Part shown: positions 12,970 to 26,014 of the stretch, in pieces
Layout of the letters: every line of letters begins with the position of its first letter
Position numbering within the stretch: position 1 is the first letter of the stretch
From: Merluccius polli
Taxonomy: Eukaryota > Chordata > Actinopteri > Gadiformes > Merlucciidae
Length of the DNA stretch: 64,000 bases
Assembly (NCBI GenBank): GCA_030340625.1
Contig: JAOPHQ010001141.1
Span: 248,001-312,000, forward strand
Direction of reading: 5' to 3'
Notes under the pieces: model-generated
The model's database searches: none
What the model was told of the DNA's origin: nothing
What the model saw: the letters and a program-made list of their open reading frames with translations, nothing else
Position numbers and translations under genes: made by a program

Positions 12970-15900
12970 ACATTTGGGTCTGTCATCCGCCAATGTCAGC
13001 ACACACAACACACGCCTGTTGCTACCTGGATAAAAAAAGGTCACGGCCTGTGTTTCATCACAGCCATGCGGAACTAGGTCAGCAGAGATGACAAGGAGAA
13101 TGCTGCGGGTAAATGACGCCATTTTTCCAACACACTAAAACTGTCTTCACCCGTGAGAAATGTGCAGATAAAAACAAAACAAAACATGCAAGGTAGTGAT
13201 GGTGATGGTGGTAATGATGTTAGGAGTGGTGGTGGTCGTAGTCATGGTAGTGATGGTGGGGCTGATGGTGGTGGTAGTGATGGTAGAGGCAATAGTGATG
13301 TTAGTGACGGTGGTATTGGTTACAGCGATGTCTTCATTCCCTCAAGCCCCCATTTTGCCTTGATCCATTATTCATCTCTCCCCTGCGGAGCAGCGCCTCC
13401 ACAGCCAATAGGCTTCCTCCGCTCTGTCAGAGCCTCACACACTCTAAACCCTACACATACTACCTCCCATCACGCTCTCAACCCGACACATACTACCTCC
13501 CATCACGCTCTCAACCCGACACATACTACCTCCCATCATTCACTCAACCCGACACATACACCACACTCAATTGTACACATGCAACCTACAAGGTCTCTCT
13601 CAAAGAGTCTAGACTACACTGAAACAATCAAACCCACACTCACACAAACCTATATCCACAAAGTACTGCTTTTAGGAAAAGTTACGCTTCTGAAAAAAAT
13701 ATAATTTCACATGTGGATGTGGCTCAACATGACCCAGCATCCAGAGCTATAAATCCTGCCGCTAATGAATCGGTTAAAAATAATATTAAAAAAAGCACCA
13801 GAGAGAACGAGAAAAGCGGCAGTACTTCACGGGTATTGGGGTCAACATAAGCCTGTTATCTAGGAGAACTGTTCCCCAGCAATGATTCAGGCATAGGGGA
13901 CAGCGGCTGGGACCAGCCTGGCACTGCAAGAAAGCTTTTTCGCGTTAGATTTCGTTGATCATGGCATTATAAAGAGCAGAGGTAAATGAGTGCACAGCAG
14001 ATTGACAGAAACAAAGAAGAGACACAAAGAGGGAAAGACAAAATGGTAAGCGGGAAAAAAGAGAGAATAAAATACGCCAGACACATTGAGACTAATGGTG
14101 TGTCTGAAATCGCGCACTTCTATACTTACACTTACTTTTTTGAGTGCACTTTGCGCAAAAGCGGAGAGTGTGCCAAAATGCAGTGCACTGGAAATACGTC
14201 GGTGGCGCACTCAAAACTATCTACAATGTGAGTGTGGACCGATGGACACTTTCCGCACTCAACGGCCGCCATTTTGTCTACGTAGCGGAAGGGGCGGAAT
14301 CAAAAATGGAGGACACAGGAGTAACAGTTGAGACCAACGCGCTCTACAAATGTAAAATAGTATTGAATATGTAAATTAATATATATTAATATATTTCATA
14401 GGTAAATAAACTTAGCGGTAGGCCGTTTTCCGCCAGGAGGAAAACGCCAAAAAAAAAAAAAAAAAACGAAGAAAAACCGTCAAACTGCGAACTCATTTCC
14501 GGTCGGTGCGCAAAGGCTGTTTTGACAGTGCGCTGTAGAAATGAGAGCACTGCGCCTATAAGTAAGTGTACTGTAGGGATAATGAAGTGCACTAAATGTA
14601 AGTGCACTTACGTAAGTGCGCGATTTCAGACACATACTAAGGCTTTGTTAAGCGAGGAGACAGGACCTGGAAATCGTCTCTTACTTGGCAAAATCACCAT
14701 TAAAGGGTTAGGGGTTGGGGGATGGGGGGGAAACTTTGTGCCCGCAGACATGATTACCCTGGTGGGATGGTTCCTCTGGCAGCACCCATGGAGATCCGCT
14801 GGGTGCCCGGTCGGTTCAGGTTGTTCTGCCCATTGATGGTGAGGGCGTGGTGTCCATGGGCGGGGGTGAGGCCCGGCATCACAGGGGTGCATTGGAAATT
14901 AGCCCGGGACAGGGTGGACTGCTCGGCCTTGGCGCGTCCACCGCCACCACCGTCTCCTCCTCCGCCCACACTAATGTTGTTGCAGTTGATGCCGGCCGAC
15001 GGCGACCAGAGTGAGGTCCCGGCGAAGGTGTTGCTCTGACGCACCGTCGTCAGGGTGCCGCCTGTCGCCATCCCCCCGATGTTCCCACCTGTTCCTGCCG
15101 CCCCGCCTCCGTGCAGCTTGCGGCGCTGCGAGGCGAGGATGGCGTTGGAGGCAGCCCTGGTACTGTTGACCAGGATGCACTGCTGGCAGGAGCAGGGCCG
15201 TCCCGAGCTTGCGCCCACGGGCCACGACTGGGACTTGGGGATGGAGCCCATGATGAGGGGGTGGGCCAAGTCCATGCGCCGCCGCAACCGCCGCTTGCGC
15301 TGGCTCTGGCGGTTGGTCTGCACCATGCTGTTGAAGTCGATGAGGTAGCCGAAGCCCAGTGAGGTCAGGTCCAGCCAGGGGTGCTGCTTCTCGTAGGCGT
15401 TCTGAATGGTCACGCAGATCTCCATGTCATAGGGCGTCCAGGAGCCATTGTCGTTCTCCCACTCCCACACCACACCCTTCCCCGGTGCTGACGACGGCTC
15501 ATAGAAGTTCCTCTGCACTGGACGCATGGTGCCTGGAGAGAAAAAGAGAGAGAGAGTGAGAGCGAGCGGGAGAGAGAGAGAGAATGACGTGTAAGTATTA
15601 CATACCGTTAGTAGTGTTTCTGGCATAATCCCTACAACCACAACCATGGCTTATGTTATTTCAACATTTGTTTCAATGGGCTCAGTTAGGAAAAAAACAA
15701 CCAGCAGAAATAGACAACATATTTGTTCTCGACCCACAGGTCCTTCCTGCCTCAATATGTGATCCAGTGTGTGTGTGTGTGTGGGGGGGGGGGGGAATAG
15801 AGAGCACTGCTGATGGCTACAGTTCTCCTCCCTACATTATAACTACAGTCACAGAGGAAATCAGGACAACCTCACCTACCTACCTCACCATCGCCCCTGC

Positions 15901-17931
15901 ACTGACCCTTCTCCATGTCAGCCGGGAATCTCCAGGCTCTACTTTCCCTCCTCACATGCTCCCTCCTCCCCCACCTAATTTAATGGCTAAATGCAGACTC
16001 GTGTGTTGAGGGTGGGTTGATAATGGTGGTATGCGAGGGTGCACACAATAAAAAAAGAAAATGGAATGGTCCGCATGCACCAGGTGAACCCCCACCCCCT
16101 CCTTGAGTGAAATGCACCATTGTTGGCACCAGAGCGTCAACTGCAGCAGCAGAATCAGCAGGGCTGACCTTGGGCGGCTGCTGCAGACCACGACTCAAGA
16201 AGCTTTGCTTTATTTGGAAGTGCTGGCCAACTCCCTCTCAGCGAGTAGAACAACCAAACACACACACCCGCACACACATAATATGCATGCACAAACACAA
16301 ATGCACACACATACATGCACACAAGTGTGCTATGGACAGATGCATACACATATGCACATGCACACACACGCGCACACACACACACACACAATGTTAGGAG
16401 TGGACTCTTGTGTATATTCTTCCTGTAGATTGGCAGTCACCAATATGCGTCTTTTATGGTATGCAGACCAAAACATTGAATGTTCCTGAAGCACACAGCA
16501 GACAGTGTTTATGTTCATTGTTGAAAGGCCCCATCTGGCGTGTATTTGTTTAAAATTTTGCAGGTAACCAGTATGCAATTCTGACTTGCAGCGTTCTGCT
16601 TGGCATGATCCCTCATCTTTAGGATGTTGGTGGATCATTTATCTATTTAATTCAATGGTGACAGAGCTACGATATACGAGAAAATCTGAGATGATAAATA
16701 CCATAAAAAGACATTGAGGTTCACCTGGACTGTTGACAAAATAACATAAACTAGATTCTCTATATTAAAATATAATGCAAAGGTATGATAGGCTTTTTCC
16801 TATCCAAATCCTTTTTTTTTTTTTTTTTTACATTTTAGTAGTTTTGTTTTGTTTATTTGTCTATTTATTTGTTTGTTCATTTGTAGATGAATGAAGAAAA
16901 TTAACGTATCAAAATGGCGCCAGGTATTTTAGGTAATGGTGGACAAAAACGATTCCCTCTTTACATGCGAGGGGCTGCACCACCTACCTGACCTTTAGCT
17001 CAACAGTTAGCTCCAAGGGGGGGTTAAGTATCCAAGCACTCACAGCTGCCTCATTTCCAACAGTTTCATCCTGTGTTGTGAGGCAGATAGGTGGCGTTTC
17101 TGTTTCAGAGGCTCATTGTTGGTCGTGCACAAGAGTGCCAGGGGAGCCCAGGGGAGCCCAGTGCAGCGAGTGCACTCGGTGGAAACGTATCGTGTTAAAG
17201 ATTCAGCAGATGTGATGGGCCTCCTGTGATGGGTTTTTCTATTTATTTATTTTTGTTTAAACTGTATTTTGCAATGTATTTCCAGGGGCCAACGTGTCTC
17301 CAAATGAAAGATGGCTGAGCACTACAAAGGTAAATATTAGTCAATTATGACTAGATTTTTACGCCAAATAAGGAGGCAATTCAAAATCCAGTCCAGCGAT
17401 TTACATGTGTACAGACAAAAGAGCTTGAAGTAAGAACCCTCAAGAATTGCAAAATCTTCTAAACCCAGGCAAAAAGGTACATCCTTTCTGCTCCGCACAC
17501 TCTCTCTTACTGTAATCCATTGCGACGTGTCTGTGTGTTTGTATATATTGGCTCCTGTCAAAAATCGCTAGGCTTGCTATGTTCTCATCGAGACTCTCGG
17601 TACTTCCTGTCAGGAAACTAAGAGTGTCCATTTCCTGTTCCCCTCATGCACACACACAAAACATACTGCACCCCCTACACAACCCTTGTCTTTCCCCCCA
17701 CAGTGTCCTCCAGCTGTCCTTGCCCTGACTGTGGTGTGGTGGCGGTGCAGGACTGCAGGCTGAGTGTGATGTATGGTGTGTCAGGGACCACAGTGGGGCT
17801 CTCACCCCCAGATGTCACAGGAGGCTGGCCAAGACCGGGGAGAGCTCAGCCTGCCTGGTTCAATCTCATCGGGTATGAGGAGAGAGGATCAATCTCATCG
17901 GGTATGAGGAGAGAGGCTCTCCCCCCCCCCC

Positions 17932-17990
<59 letters not shown>

Positions 17991-20900
17991 ATTTGGTATG
18001 TTTAATAGTGGAGCATGCAACTCGCATGGTGCATGCAACTTCCTTCATTTGGCCTTCATGTCTGTTCAACACAAAAGAGGAAGTGCCACTCGGCATAAAG
18101 ACATTTATTATTGTTGAGCTTTTTTGGTATGGTTTTTCTTACATATTAAGTTCAAAGGCCACCTTTCCAAAATCTCACCCTGCCTCTGTGTCAGAAAATG
18201 TGACAGTGGGATAGATATTGCGGCAGCGCTATATCGAAAAAAGGCAGAGGCAGAATGCAACGGGCTAATCTTTCTTTTGCACCCAAGCACGTTCAAGTAT
18301 TTAGATAATATCGAAATAAAACATACTATATCCCAGCCATCTAACATTTTCACCATTGCAGATAGTGTATTGACAGGAGGAATAGGAGGAAGCAATGACA
18401 TGCTCAGTATGCCAGAAGCATTGTGGAGCCAATGTGCTTGGGAGCTTAGTAAAAAAGCCATGAAATGCCCACAAGTCGACAGGCAGAATAAAAAAAAAAA
18501 CATGAGCGAAGGTAACACACAAAAACAATACGTAGAAGTCTTTCAATGTGCTTTCATAATAACTAAAAATAAGCCAGGTCCCAGCAAAGAACATTTTTAT
18601 TAGAATTCAATTGATTAAAATGTAGTAAAATTAAGGTTAAAAGTGTGACCTCTGTAAATAGTATCAGTCAAATGAGTTGTGTGTTGTAAATAGTTTATAT
18701 TCTATTATTTGAATTAATATTTGAATTATTATTTTGTTGTTCATGTTCAATCATTTGTAAATGTTATAATGATTGATCACCTGGCTACTGTCAGTCCCTG
18801 ATCTCTGATTTCATCACCAGTTCATAGGCTGCTGTTAAAGACTGTGTAAGGCAAATTCAGAGATTTGTTTCTAAACACATTACACACGTCAAAAAGTAAT
18901 TGCTGAAAACATGTGAAAAGTAGAATCATGTAGTGTTGAATTGTGGAGTTAGACCGTTTTTCTGTTTTTCACCATTTGGTTCAGGATTTTCTGGGCGGGG
19001 CTTAAGAGGTACCTGATGACCCACCGTGGTCCCCCTTAGCATTGCCCCGCCCCTAACAACCAGTGCGTGTTAGCGTCACTGGTTCTCCCGCTCAATCGCC
19101 AGTTATTGCTTCGACTGAGAGAAACAAGGGTGGTTCTTGGGGAGTTCAGCGTCCTCTGACGAATCAGATTCTGGCTCTGGTTGCTCCAACATGTACAGCT
19201 GCACAAGTCCAATAACACTGCTAGAAGGTGTAGGGATGCAAGAAATGCCAAAAACGTATAATCGAATACATGGTCCAAATCCCAGTGAGTACTCGTTGTG
19301 CTTATCTTTTCTTAATAATAAGCAGTAGAGCACTGCTTATTTTATCACGATTTTGAAACCTACTTTTATATACTTAGCAACTTCTTTAATCAGTCAAATT
19401 TGGCTGGGTGGTTAATAACACATTTTTCTGTGGTGACAAACTCAAAACACATATTTAATTTTGCTTTACACAGCCTTTAAGTAACTAAAACTCTAAGATT
19501 TATGATCTGAACTTTAAGATTATGTTGTGTGACTTGACAAATAAACAGATTTAAATATCCATTTCACAACAGTAGCTTTAGCGCTGCAGCAACATTCTGT
19601 AGCAAAATAAGTTAAAGGCACCTGCACCCAGCAGTCCCCTCCAACGACAGTAGTGTGCAACCGTCCACTGGCGTGTCTCTGGTAAACTGACACCTCTGTT
19701 GTCCCCGGGGTAAGAATTTCAAGAGCACGACGGTATCCCCCACAATACCTGACCCAGTTCAAACCATAACAACGCCATAATAATACATCAATTATGTGCA
19801 AGATATTGAAGGCAATGCAAGGAAGAGGGGTTTTTTCTGGCCAATCTGGAGACACATTTTAAGGGAGACGATGATGCGCGTATAATGTCCTTACTCATCT
19901 TTTACCCTGTGAGCAGAGCATCAACAAAACGCTCTGCTCTCTCTCTCTATCATCTCCCTCCCTCTCTCTTCATCTCCCTCCTTGACCACACCTCCACCCC
20001 ACCCCTCTCTGACCATGGATGAATGCTCTCCGCCTGGCTGCTGACCAATGCTGTCTTAACGGTAGCCATTGCTCACATTTTCCACTCTGTCACTCACGAC
20101 TACCACGACTACCGGGGGCCTCCGAGCTCTGACCCAACAATGGATGGGAGAGTGGAATTCGGTCATTTAAAGGAGAGGTTGCATCGCCTCGTAGCTCAGG
20201 TTTTTTTCTCCTTTCATGGGTGCATGGTGAGTATGGAATTGATGGGGGTGGGGGGGGGGAGGGGGGGCAGGAGCAGCCCAGACCAAGCTCTCTTGTCCTG
20301 ATAATTGACATACTCGGGGCCACCAAGAGCCAATTAAAACACAGCGCTGCATTTTTCTTTTGACTACAGGAAGAGGAGAAAGGCCATTGACAGGTTGCTA
20401 GCTCTCCAAGCTGCTCAGTGTCGCGGTAGTGGTATTTAAAGCCTTTTAAGCATGTGTTCTCTTGTCACGGTGAACAGCACTGTCGGAGTGATAGGACTGA
20501 TAAACAGCAGGCCTAGTCTGTTTATATTACTTAAGAGATTTGTTTTGAAGAAGACTAATACAGCACTACTGACTGTCATTTTGTTTTCTAAATGTCATTA
20601 ATGTCTTCTTATCATGCATGCCAGGCGGTTGGTTGCGTATAACGCAAAATATTTGTCAAATATTTTCAGGTCGGCTGCCTCTATTATGCTCAAAAGCTTC
20701 ATAAGCTTCATTCAAAGTCATTAGCAAGAAATGGTCATTTGCTTGCCTAGCGACGCTAATTAATGATAACGGTAAATAGTAAAGAGAAAATATGTACTTA
20801 CAATTTAAGATGACGCACATGCCATCTTACAATGATGAAGGGCTAAGGCTCTTGTTGTATGAATTATGCTCCTAAAGCCGCAGTCAGCATCCAAAATTAG

Positions 20901-23900
20901 GCTTGGCTCATCTTTAGCATCTAACATCGTGTGTAAGCACCAGTTGTGTTTTTTAACCAATCTCAACTGTCAAGCTCTCAGTCGATACTGCTCATTAACT
21001 TTTGCTTTCAGAGAAAATCCTATTGAGCCGTTGGCTACAAAACATCACTGCGTGTGTAAATGATTATTCAACACATGAATTAGTTTTCTTAGGCCTTTGC
21101 GATAATAATCCTCCTCAAATGAACGTGGACAATGCTATGTTATGATATGTATTTGATGTTCTTCATAAAACCCACAGAGTGCAGCTTAAAAGACAAATGT
21201 ACTTTTATCTCCTGAAGGAGGGCATTCACAAACAATAAACCCAACGAGGTTGTTACTGAATAGTAATGTAAATAAATAATAATCATATTAAAGTGGGCAA
21301 TGAAACATTTGTTTTCATATAATTGCAGACATGGGCAATGAGATCAGAGTGAAAGCGTTCTGTAACAACTATGAGGTGTGTGTGAGTGTCTATCCGGACC
21401 CTCCCTTGGCCTACCATACCAAACAAATCCAGCTTGTACCATGCTGCTGCCAACCACCTGTACATCAAAGTTGGAGGATCTTTTTGGATCTGTGAATGCA
21501 TTATCTGCTCATTAACGACCGCCGGGAGATCACAGGGCAGAATAACTAAAGGTGACAGACAGCATGACATTAAGCCAGCTTTAACGGTATTATAACATAG
21601 AATATCCCCATCCCCCTCATAATCTTCTTCTTTTCAAAAAGTCACATATCAGGAGGAATCACTCCTAGACTGAGTGGACAGTTGGCCTGGCAGGAATGCA
21701 GTTCTTCTAAGTGAGCCACAGTGCTGAGCAACCGCACATCCCTGAAGGAACCCCCCCCTACCCCACCGTCTCGCCTGGCCAAAATGATGGATGAACAAAA
21801 AAAATAAAGAAAGTGGTGGATAGGTGGAAGGGATTGGATGGAGGTGAGGAGGGGGAGGGAGAAGCAGAGGTGGAGAGGAGAGAGAGCCAGATCGGGGGAG
21901 GGAGGGAGGGCACTATTGAGTGAGGGCCTGAAATGTAATGAGTTTTCTTTGCCAAATAAAAAACAACAAATATGTCTTGCGGCACATCAGAGACAGAGAT
22001 GTCACGGTCAGGATCAGTTCTCAATGGGAGCAGTTTTACTGCATGACTAAAGAACAGGTAAATTAGCAAGTAAACCCCACCTACACACACACCTTCCTAC
22101 AAATTATTAGTAACCCTTTTTGACACACACTCCTGCACTTTTCCCCACCCACACTCATCTCCGCCCTGAGGAGCTTGGCCACTTAGCATTAACTTATGCA
22201 ACGCTTGCAGTTATAGCAGTGAGTGGAAAATCTGTGGAAAATAAACTTAAGTGTCTGCTACCTGGCTGCTGCCAGCTCCTGCACTGCAGTGATGCAACAG
22301 AGGCTCCAACAGCGTCCCGACATGGTGGAAGTCATGACTATTCTCAGCTGAGGAGCCTCACCTCAGACAAGGATAGCCACATTGTGACTCAAACTATGAA
22401 TTTCTGTGTGCCCAGTACAGGTAGCTAGGTGCATGTGAGTGTATGCACGTGTGTGTGTGTGCATGTCATGCAGTACACAAATCCCGCGAAGGGACTACAG
22501 ATGACAATGAGCTTGTAGCAATCTCTGGTGCAATATATGTCCCTGTAAAATAAACGTATAAAAGAAATACAAACATAAAACTTCTCATGGCGAGTGTGCA
22601 TGAGATCCACACTACAAGTCATGCAGGGGGGTATACTACGAAGCTCGCTGAACATATCCAGGTTTTCTTGGGAAAACCTCGATTGCTTAAGACGAAACTC
22701 GCGATCAGAGTTAAACGGTTCCACGAAGCTCACTTAAAGGTAAATTTGTCAAGCCAGGTTTTCCGCTTTAGGTTCAATGCGCGTTCACATAAAAAGGGCG
22801 TAACCCAACGTCAATACGTCATTCACCTTGACGCAATGGATCCGACGGAGCGAACACGGGCTGTATGTCACTCAGGAGGAGCAAGTAGTGATTATGAACT
22901 CATACGAGGAGTTTAAAAAGCAAATAACGGCAAGGGGCGATACAGTTGCCCATGCTGGCAACAAACAGCAGATTCTGTGAATGCGTAAGAATTGTTCGCC
23001 ATTAATCCCAATACTCTATTGGGATTAATGGCGAACAATTCTTACGCATATGATTGCAAAATGCAAAAGCAACCAACAACTTGCTTTTTTGTGTAATTTA
23101 GGGAATTCCTTTCAAATACATCCTATAGGCCAGAGGTCACTAACAGGCGGACCGCGGTCCGGGTCCGGACCCAGACGCCGTCCTATGCGGACCCAGACCT
23201 ATAATCAATAAACTATTGAGGGATTCTACATTATGACGGGGCGCTTCTATTTTAACCAGCGCAGCTTTTCTAGTCTTTACGGCATTTGGTTAGCGGACCT
23301 TACAGACCAATTGCATGTGAGTTAAGTATCCCACGTGACGCTGCTCAGCCAATCAAATTTATGGGGGGGGCGATCGTAAGCCACCCCGGACCTACGACCG
23401 ACGGGGGGGCAGGTAGACACCGCTAGACACACGGGACTCATACCGGTGATCGCGGCTTTAGTTCCCCGTGTCTGATCGCTGTAATTCGGAGCGTGAATAT
23501 CGGTTGAATATCTAATATCTTTCTAACTTTAAAAAACACTTTAGTATTTTTAAGCCGATAGTCGCACATCCCTCGTAACTACGCCGTGAAGGTGAACCCT
23601 CCCGGACTCCGCTATTAACATGAACCGCTCCGCAGGAGGAGCCGCACGTCCACACGCACCGGACACCACAATACATACACACATGTTTTACATTTGATTT
23701 TAAATAAAGTTGTCTGCAGTTATACGGTTAAATACGATTATTAAAACCCTAATTATGACAGTCCTGGACCGGCCCAAAAATGTGCATCGGCTCACCCGGT
23801 ACGCCCGATGGCCAGTCCACCCCTGCTTGTCCCGTTAGTTAAAAATAGTAATCCAATTGTGAAATCCGTGTTGTAATCGGCAGCATACAAGCTAGTTATC

Positions 23901-24681
23901 TTGAAAAGTAAATAAAGATTCAGACGTGCTGCGTGATGATGTGTTCAGGTTGGCTCAGTAAAACGACTATTAGGTTATCATGATGCGTTCAAGTGTAATG
24001 TAAAGAAAAGGGAAATTGAGATTTTGGCGAGAAACATGAGTAATACAGTTGTATAGTATATTAAAAATCTGGAGGATCATGAAAGGCAGACATGTTAATT
24101 TTTCTGCAAAAAAACCCCTGTTAAATTATGAGATTATATTTTATTTCCTTTTGTGTGACCCATATACATTATGACTTATTTTTCATTTGGTGCTGCTGAT
24201 ATATTCTTTCTATTGTTAGTTGTATGTCATTTCGAAGTGGCCTATTACATTAGCCATGTTTATTGAAGGCTAGAAACGTTTTTGTTATGCTCACTTGTTA
24301 AGCAATACCAGTTCTGTTGAAAACAAATTGTCGCGTCGTCTTTCCACCAAATAATAGAAAAGTATCGATAGTGGTATCGATAAAGACTCGGATCGATAAG
24401 GAGTATCGATAAAGGTATCGATATCAATAAATATTAACGATCCCCATCCCTAGAGACGAGTGAGCGCGAGACAGGGAGAGATGACGGAGAGACGAGTGAA
24501 CGGGAGACAGGGAGAGAAGACGAGTGAACGGGAGACAGGGAGAGAAGACGAGTGAACGGGAGACAGGGAGAGACAGTACACATGTATACTTCAATGATTA
24601 GTGACAATAAATATTTTTGAATTGTGAATTTGACTTTCTTTAATTTAACAGTCAGTTGCAGATGTTGATACAACTATAAGG

Positions 24682-24756
<75 letters not shown>

Positions 24757-25831
24757 GACCTTCGCTTGAGGAAATTTTCTCTCACTGGACCTCTTGAAAT
24801 TTTAGTTGAATACCCCTGCTATAGGCCTATGTAAGAAACGTATTGCATGTGCTGGATAGTAGCGACGGCGGTGTGGTGGATTAGGATGTGAGCTGAACGC
24901 AGCGACCGGGGTTCATATGTTGCCTGTCCATCATCATGCCTTTTACCCTCATCTAGATTACCAAACTGGATAATTCCATAACATTAATGAATAAATATTC
25001 CATATGACATAAGAAATATAACTTTTTTTTAAATAAACTACACATACCCACTTCACTTGGGATCGAACCCAGCACGCAGAATCTGAAGACTGACGCGCTA
25101 CCGCCACTCTACCGCTCATTCACGTATACAGATGTTTTCTTTTACCTGCAAGTTGATAACTTGCAACTGACAGTTTGTGTTGGCAAAAAGTTGGGAAACA
25201 CCACGAACATATTTAGCAGTGTATTTAGGGCAGCTACAACCTTGCGTATCGCAAGGCACCTTTTTGCGGATATGTTCGGCATCACCAACTGTATGCAAAT
25301 ATGTACCCGTGGCAACACATCGCAGTGAAACACAGACACACTGCGCACGGCTTCTTTTTGTAGCATTGCCCTCATAAGGTCCAACAAGGACGACCAAATA
25401 GCGAATACCCTCTGATGAGAACCTGTATCTCTCATAAAGGGATCGGATCTGTCCCGAAAGCGGCGCTGCAGCTTTAAGAAGCCGAACTAATCGGAAAGTC
25501 TTAGCTGAAAACCTCCTCCCGACCAGGTTTGGTTGCCAGCATAAGTTACCATGGTGATACAGCGACGCTAAAAGAGAGCGACGTTCGTAGGACAGCTAAC
25601 CCAGGCTTTGAGCGCAACATACCTCGCTAACCCACTAATCGAGCTTCGTAGTATACCCCCCAGGTGTGCACGTGCGCGTGAACGCTTCCACTTCCCACTG
25701 CAAACCTCCTGTCTCTATCCAGCCTCATTAGCAACTCAGCGCTGAGCCTCATTAGCATCCCGCCACGGGGTCTACCACACCATCCGGGCAGGACACACAC
25801 ATGTGCATGCATACACACACACATGTGCACG

Positions 25832-25900
<69 letters not shown>

Positions 25901-25948
25901 TCCCAGTTTTGGCCAGCTGTGGGGTTGGTCCAAGTGTATCTTTATGCA

Positions 25949-26014
<66 letters not shown>

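Larger units (their letters stand above)
11374..14098. other. dtx1: dtx1 intron 2, tandem repeats, no gene seen
   Basis: AT-rich DNA with a 34-bp minisatellite (11997-12098), (GT)n at 12472-12518, (AC)n at 12929-12965, a GGT/GAT-rich stretch at 13192-13320 and a 33-bp minisatellite (13445-13560). The 183-codon open frame over 13153-13704 is made of these repeats and is not supported as a gene. Confidence 0.7.
23131..24818. mobile_element. Non-autonomous hAT transposon (8-bp target duplication)
   Basis: Flanked by exact 8-bp duplications CTATAGGC at 23123-23130 and 24819-24826. Ends are CAGAGGTCACTAACAGG on the left and, as reverse complement, CAGGGGTATTCAACTAAAAT on the right, both hAT-like (CAGRGGT start). 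No transposase frame. It contains a second hAT-like terminus at about 23760-23823 (its reverse complement starts CAGGGGTGGACTGGCCATCG), a GC-rich segment at 23371-23402 shared with 35508-35650, a 28-bp minisatellite (24455-24572) and an (AT)n (24682-24753), so it is itself composite. Confidence 0.88.
22627..25660. mobile_element. PIF/Harbinger-like DNA transposon with nested hAT
   Basis: Terminal inverted repeats share GGGGGTATACTACGAAGCTC at 22627-22646 and as reverse complement ending at 25660. A 3-bp CAG repeat flanks both sides (22624-22626 and 25661-25663), which fits the 3-bp target duplication of PIF/Harbinger. It contains remnants of both usual Harbinger genes: a Myb/SANT-like frame on plus (22836-22980) and a nuclease-transposase piece on minus (25145-25447). 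A 1,688-bp hAT (23131-24818) is inserted inside, so without it the element is about 1.35 kb and internally deleted. Two tRNA-like segments and a perfect 33-bp hairpin are also inside. It lies in dtx1 intron 1. Confidence 0.85.

Noticed and set aside
13153..13704. 183-codon Gly/Ser-rich plus-strand open frame
   Set aside because: Made of a GGT/GAT-rich array and a 33-bp minisatellite; low complexity with no independent support.
15533..15647. Extending dtx1 exon 2 upstream to the open-frame ATG
   Set aside because: A good acceptor at 15534-15533 and the exact phase match with exon 1 place the exon border at 15532; the extension is CT-rich intron.
18124..18603. 159-codon plus-strand open frame in dtx1 intron 1
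   Set aside because: No domain, signal or conserved pattern seen; no splice or promoter context; an overlapping frame on the other strand is nearly as long. Treated as chance.
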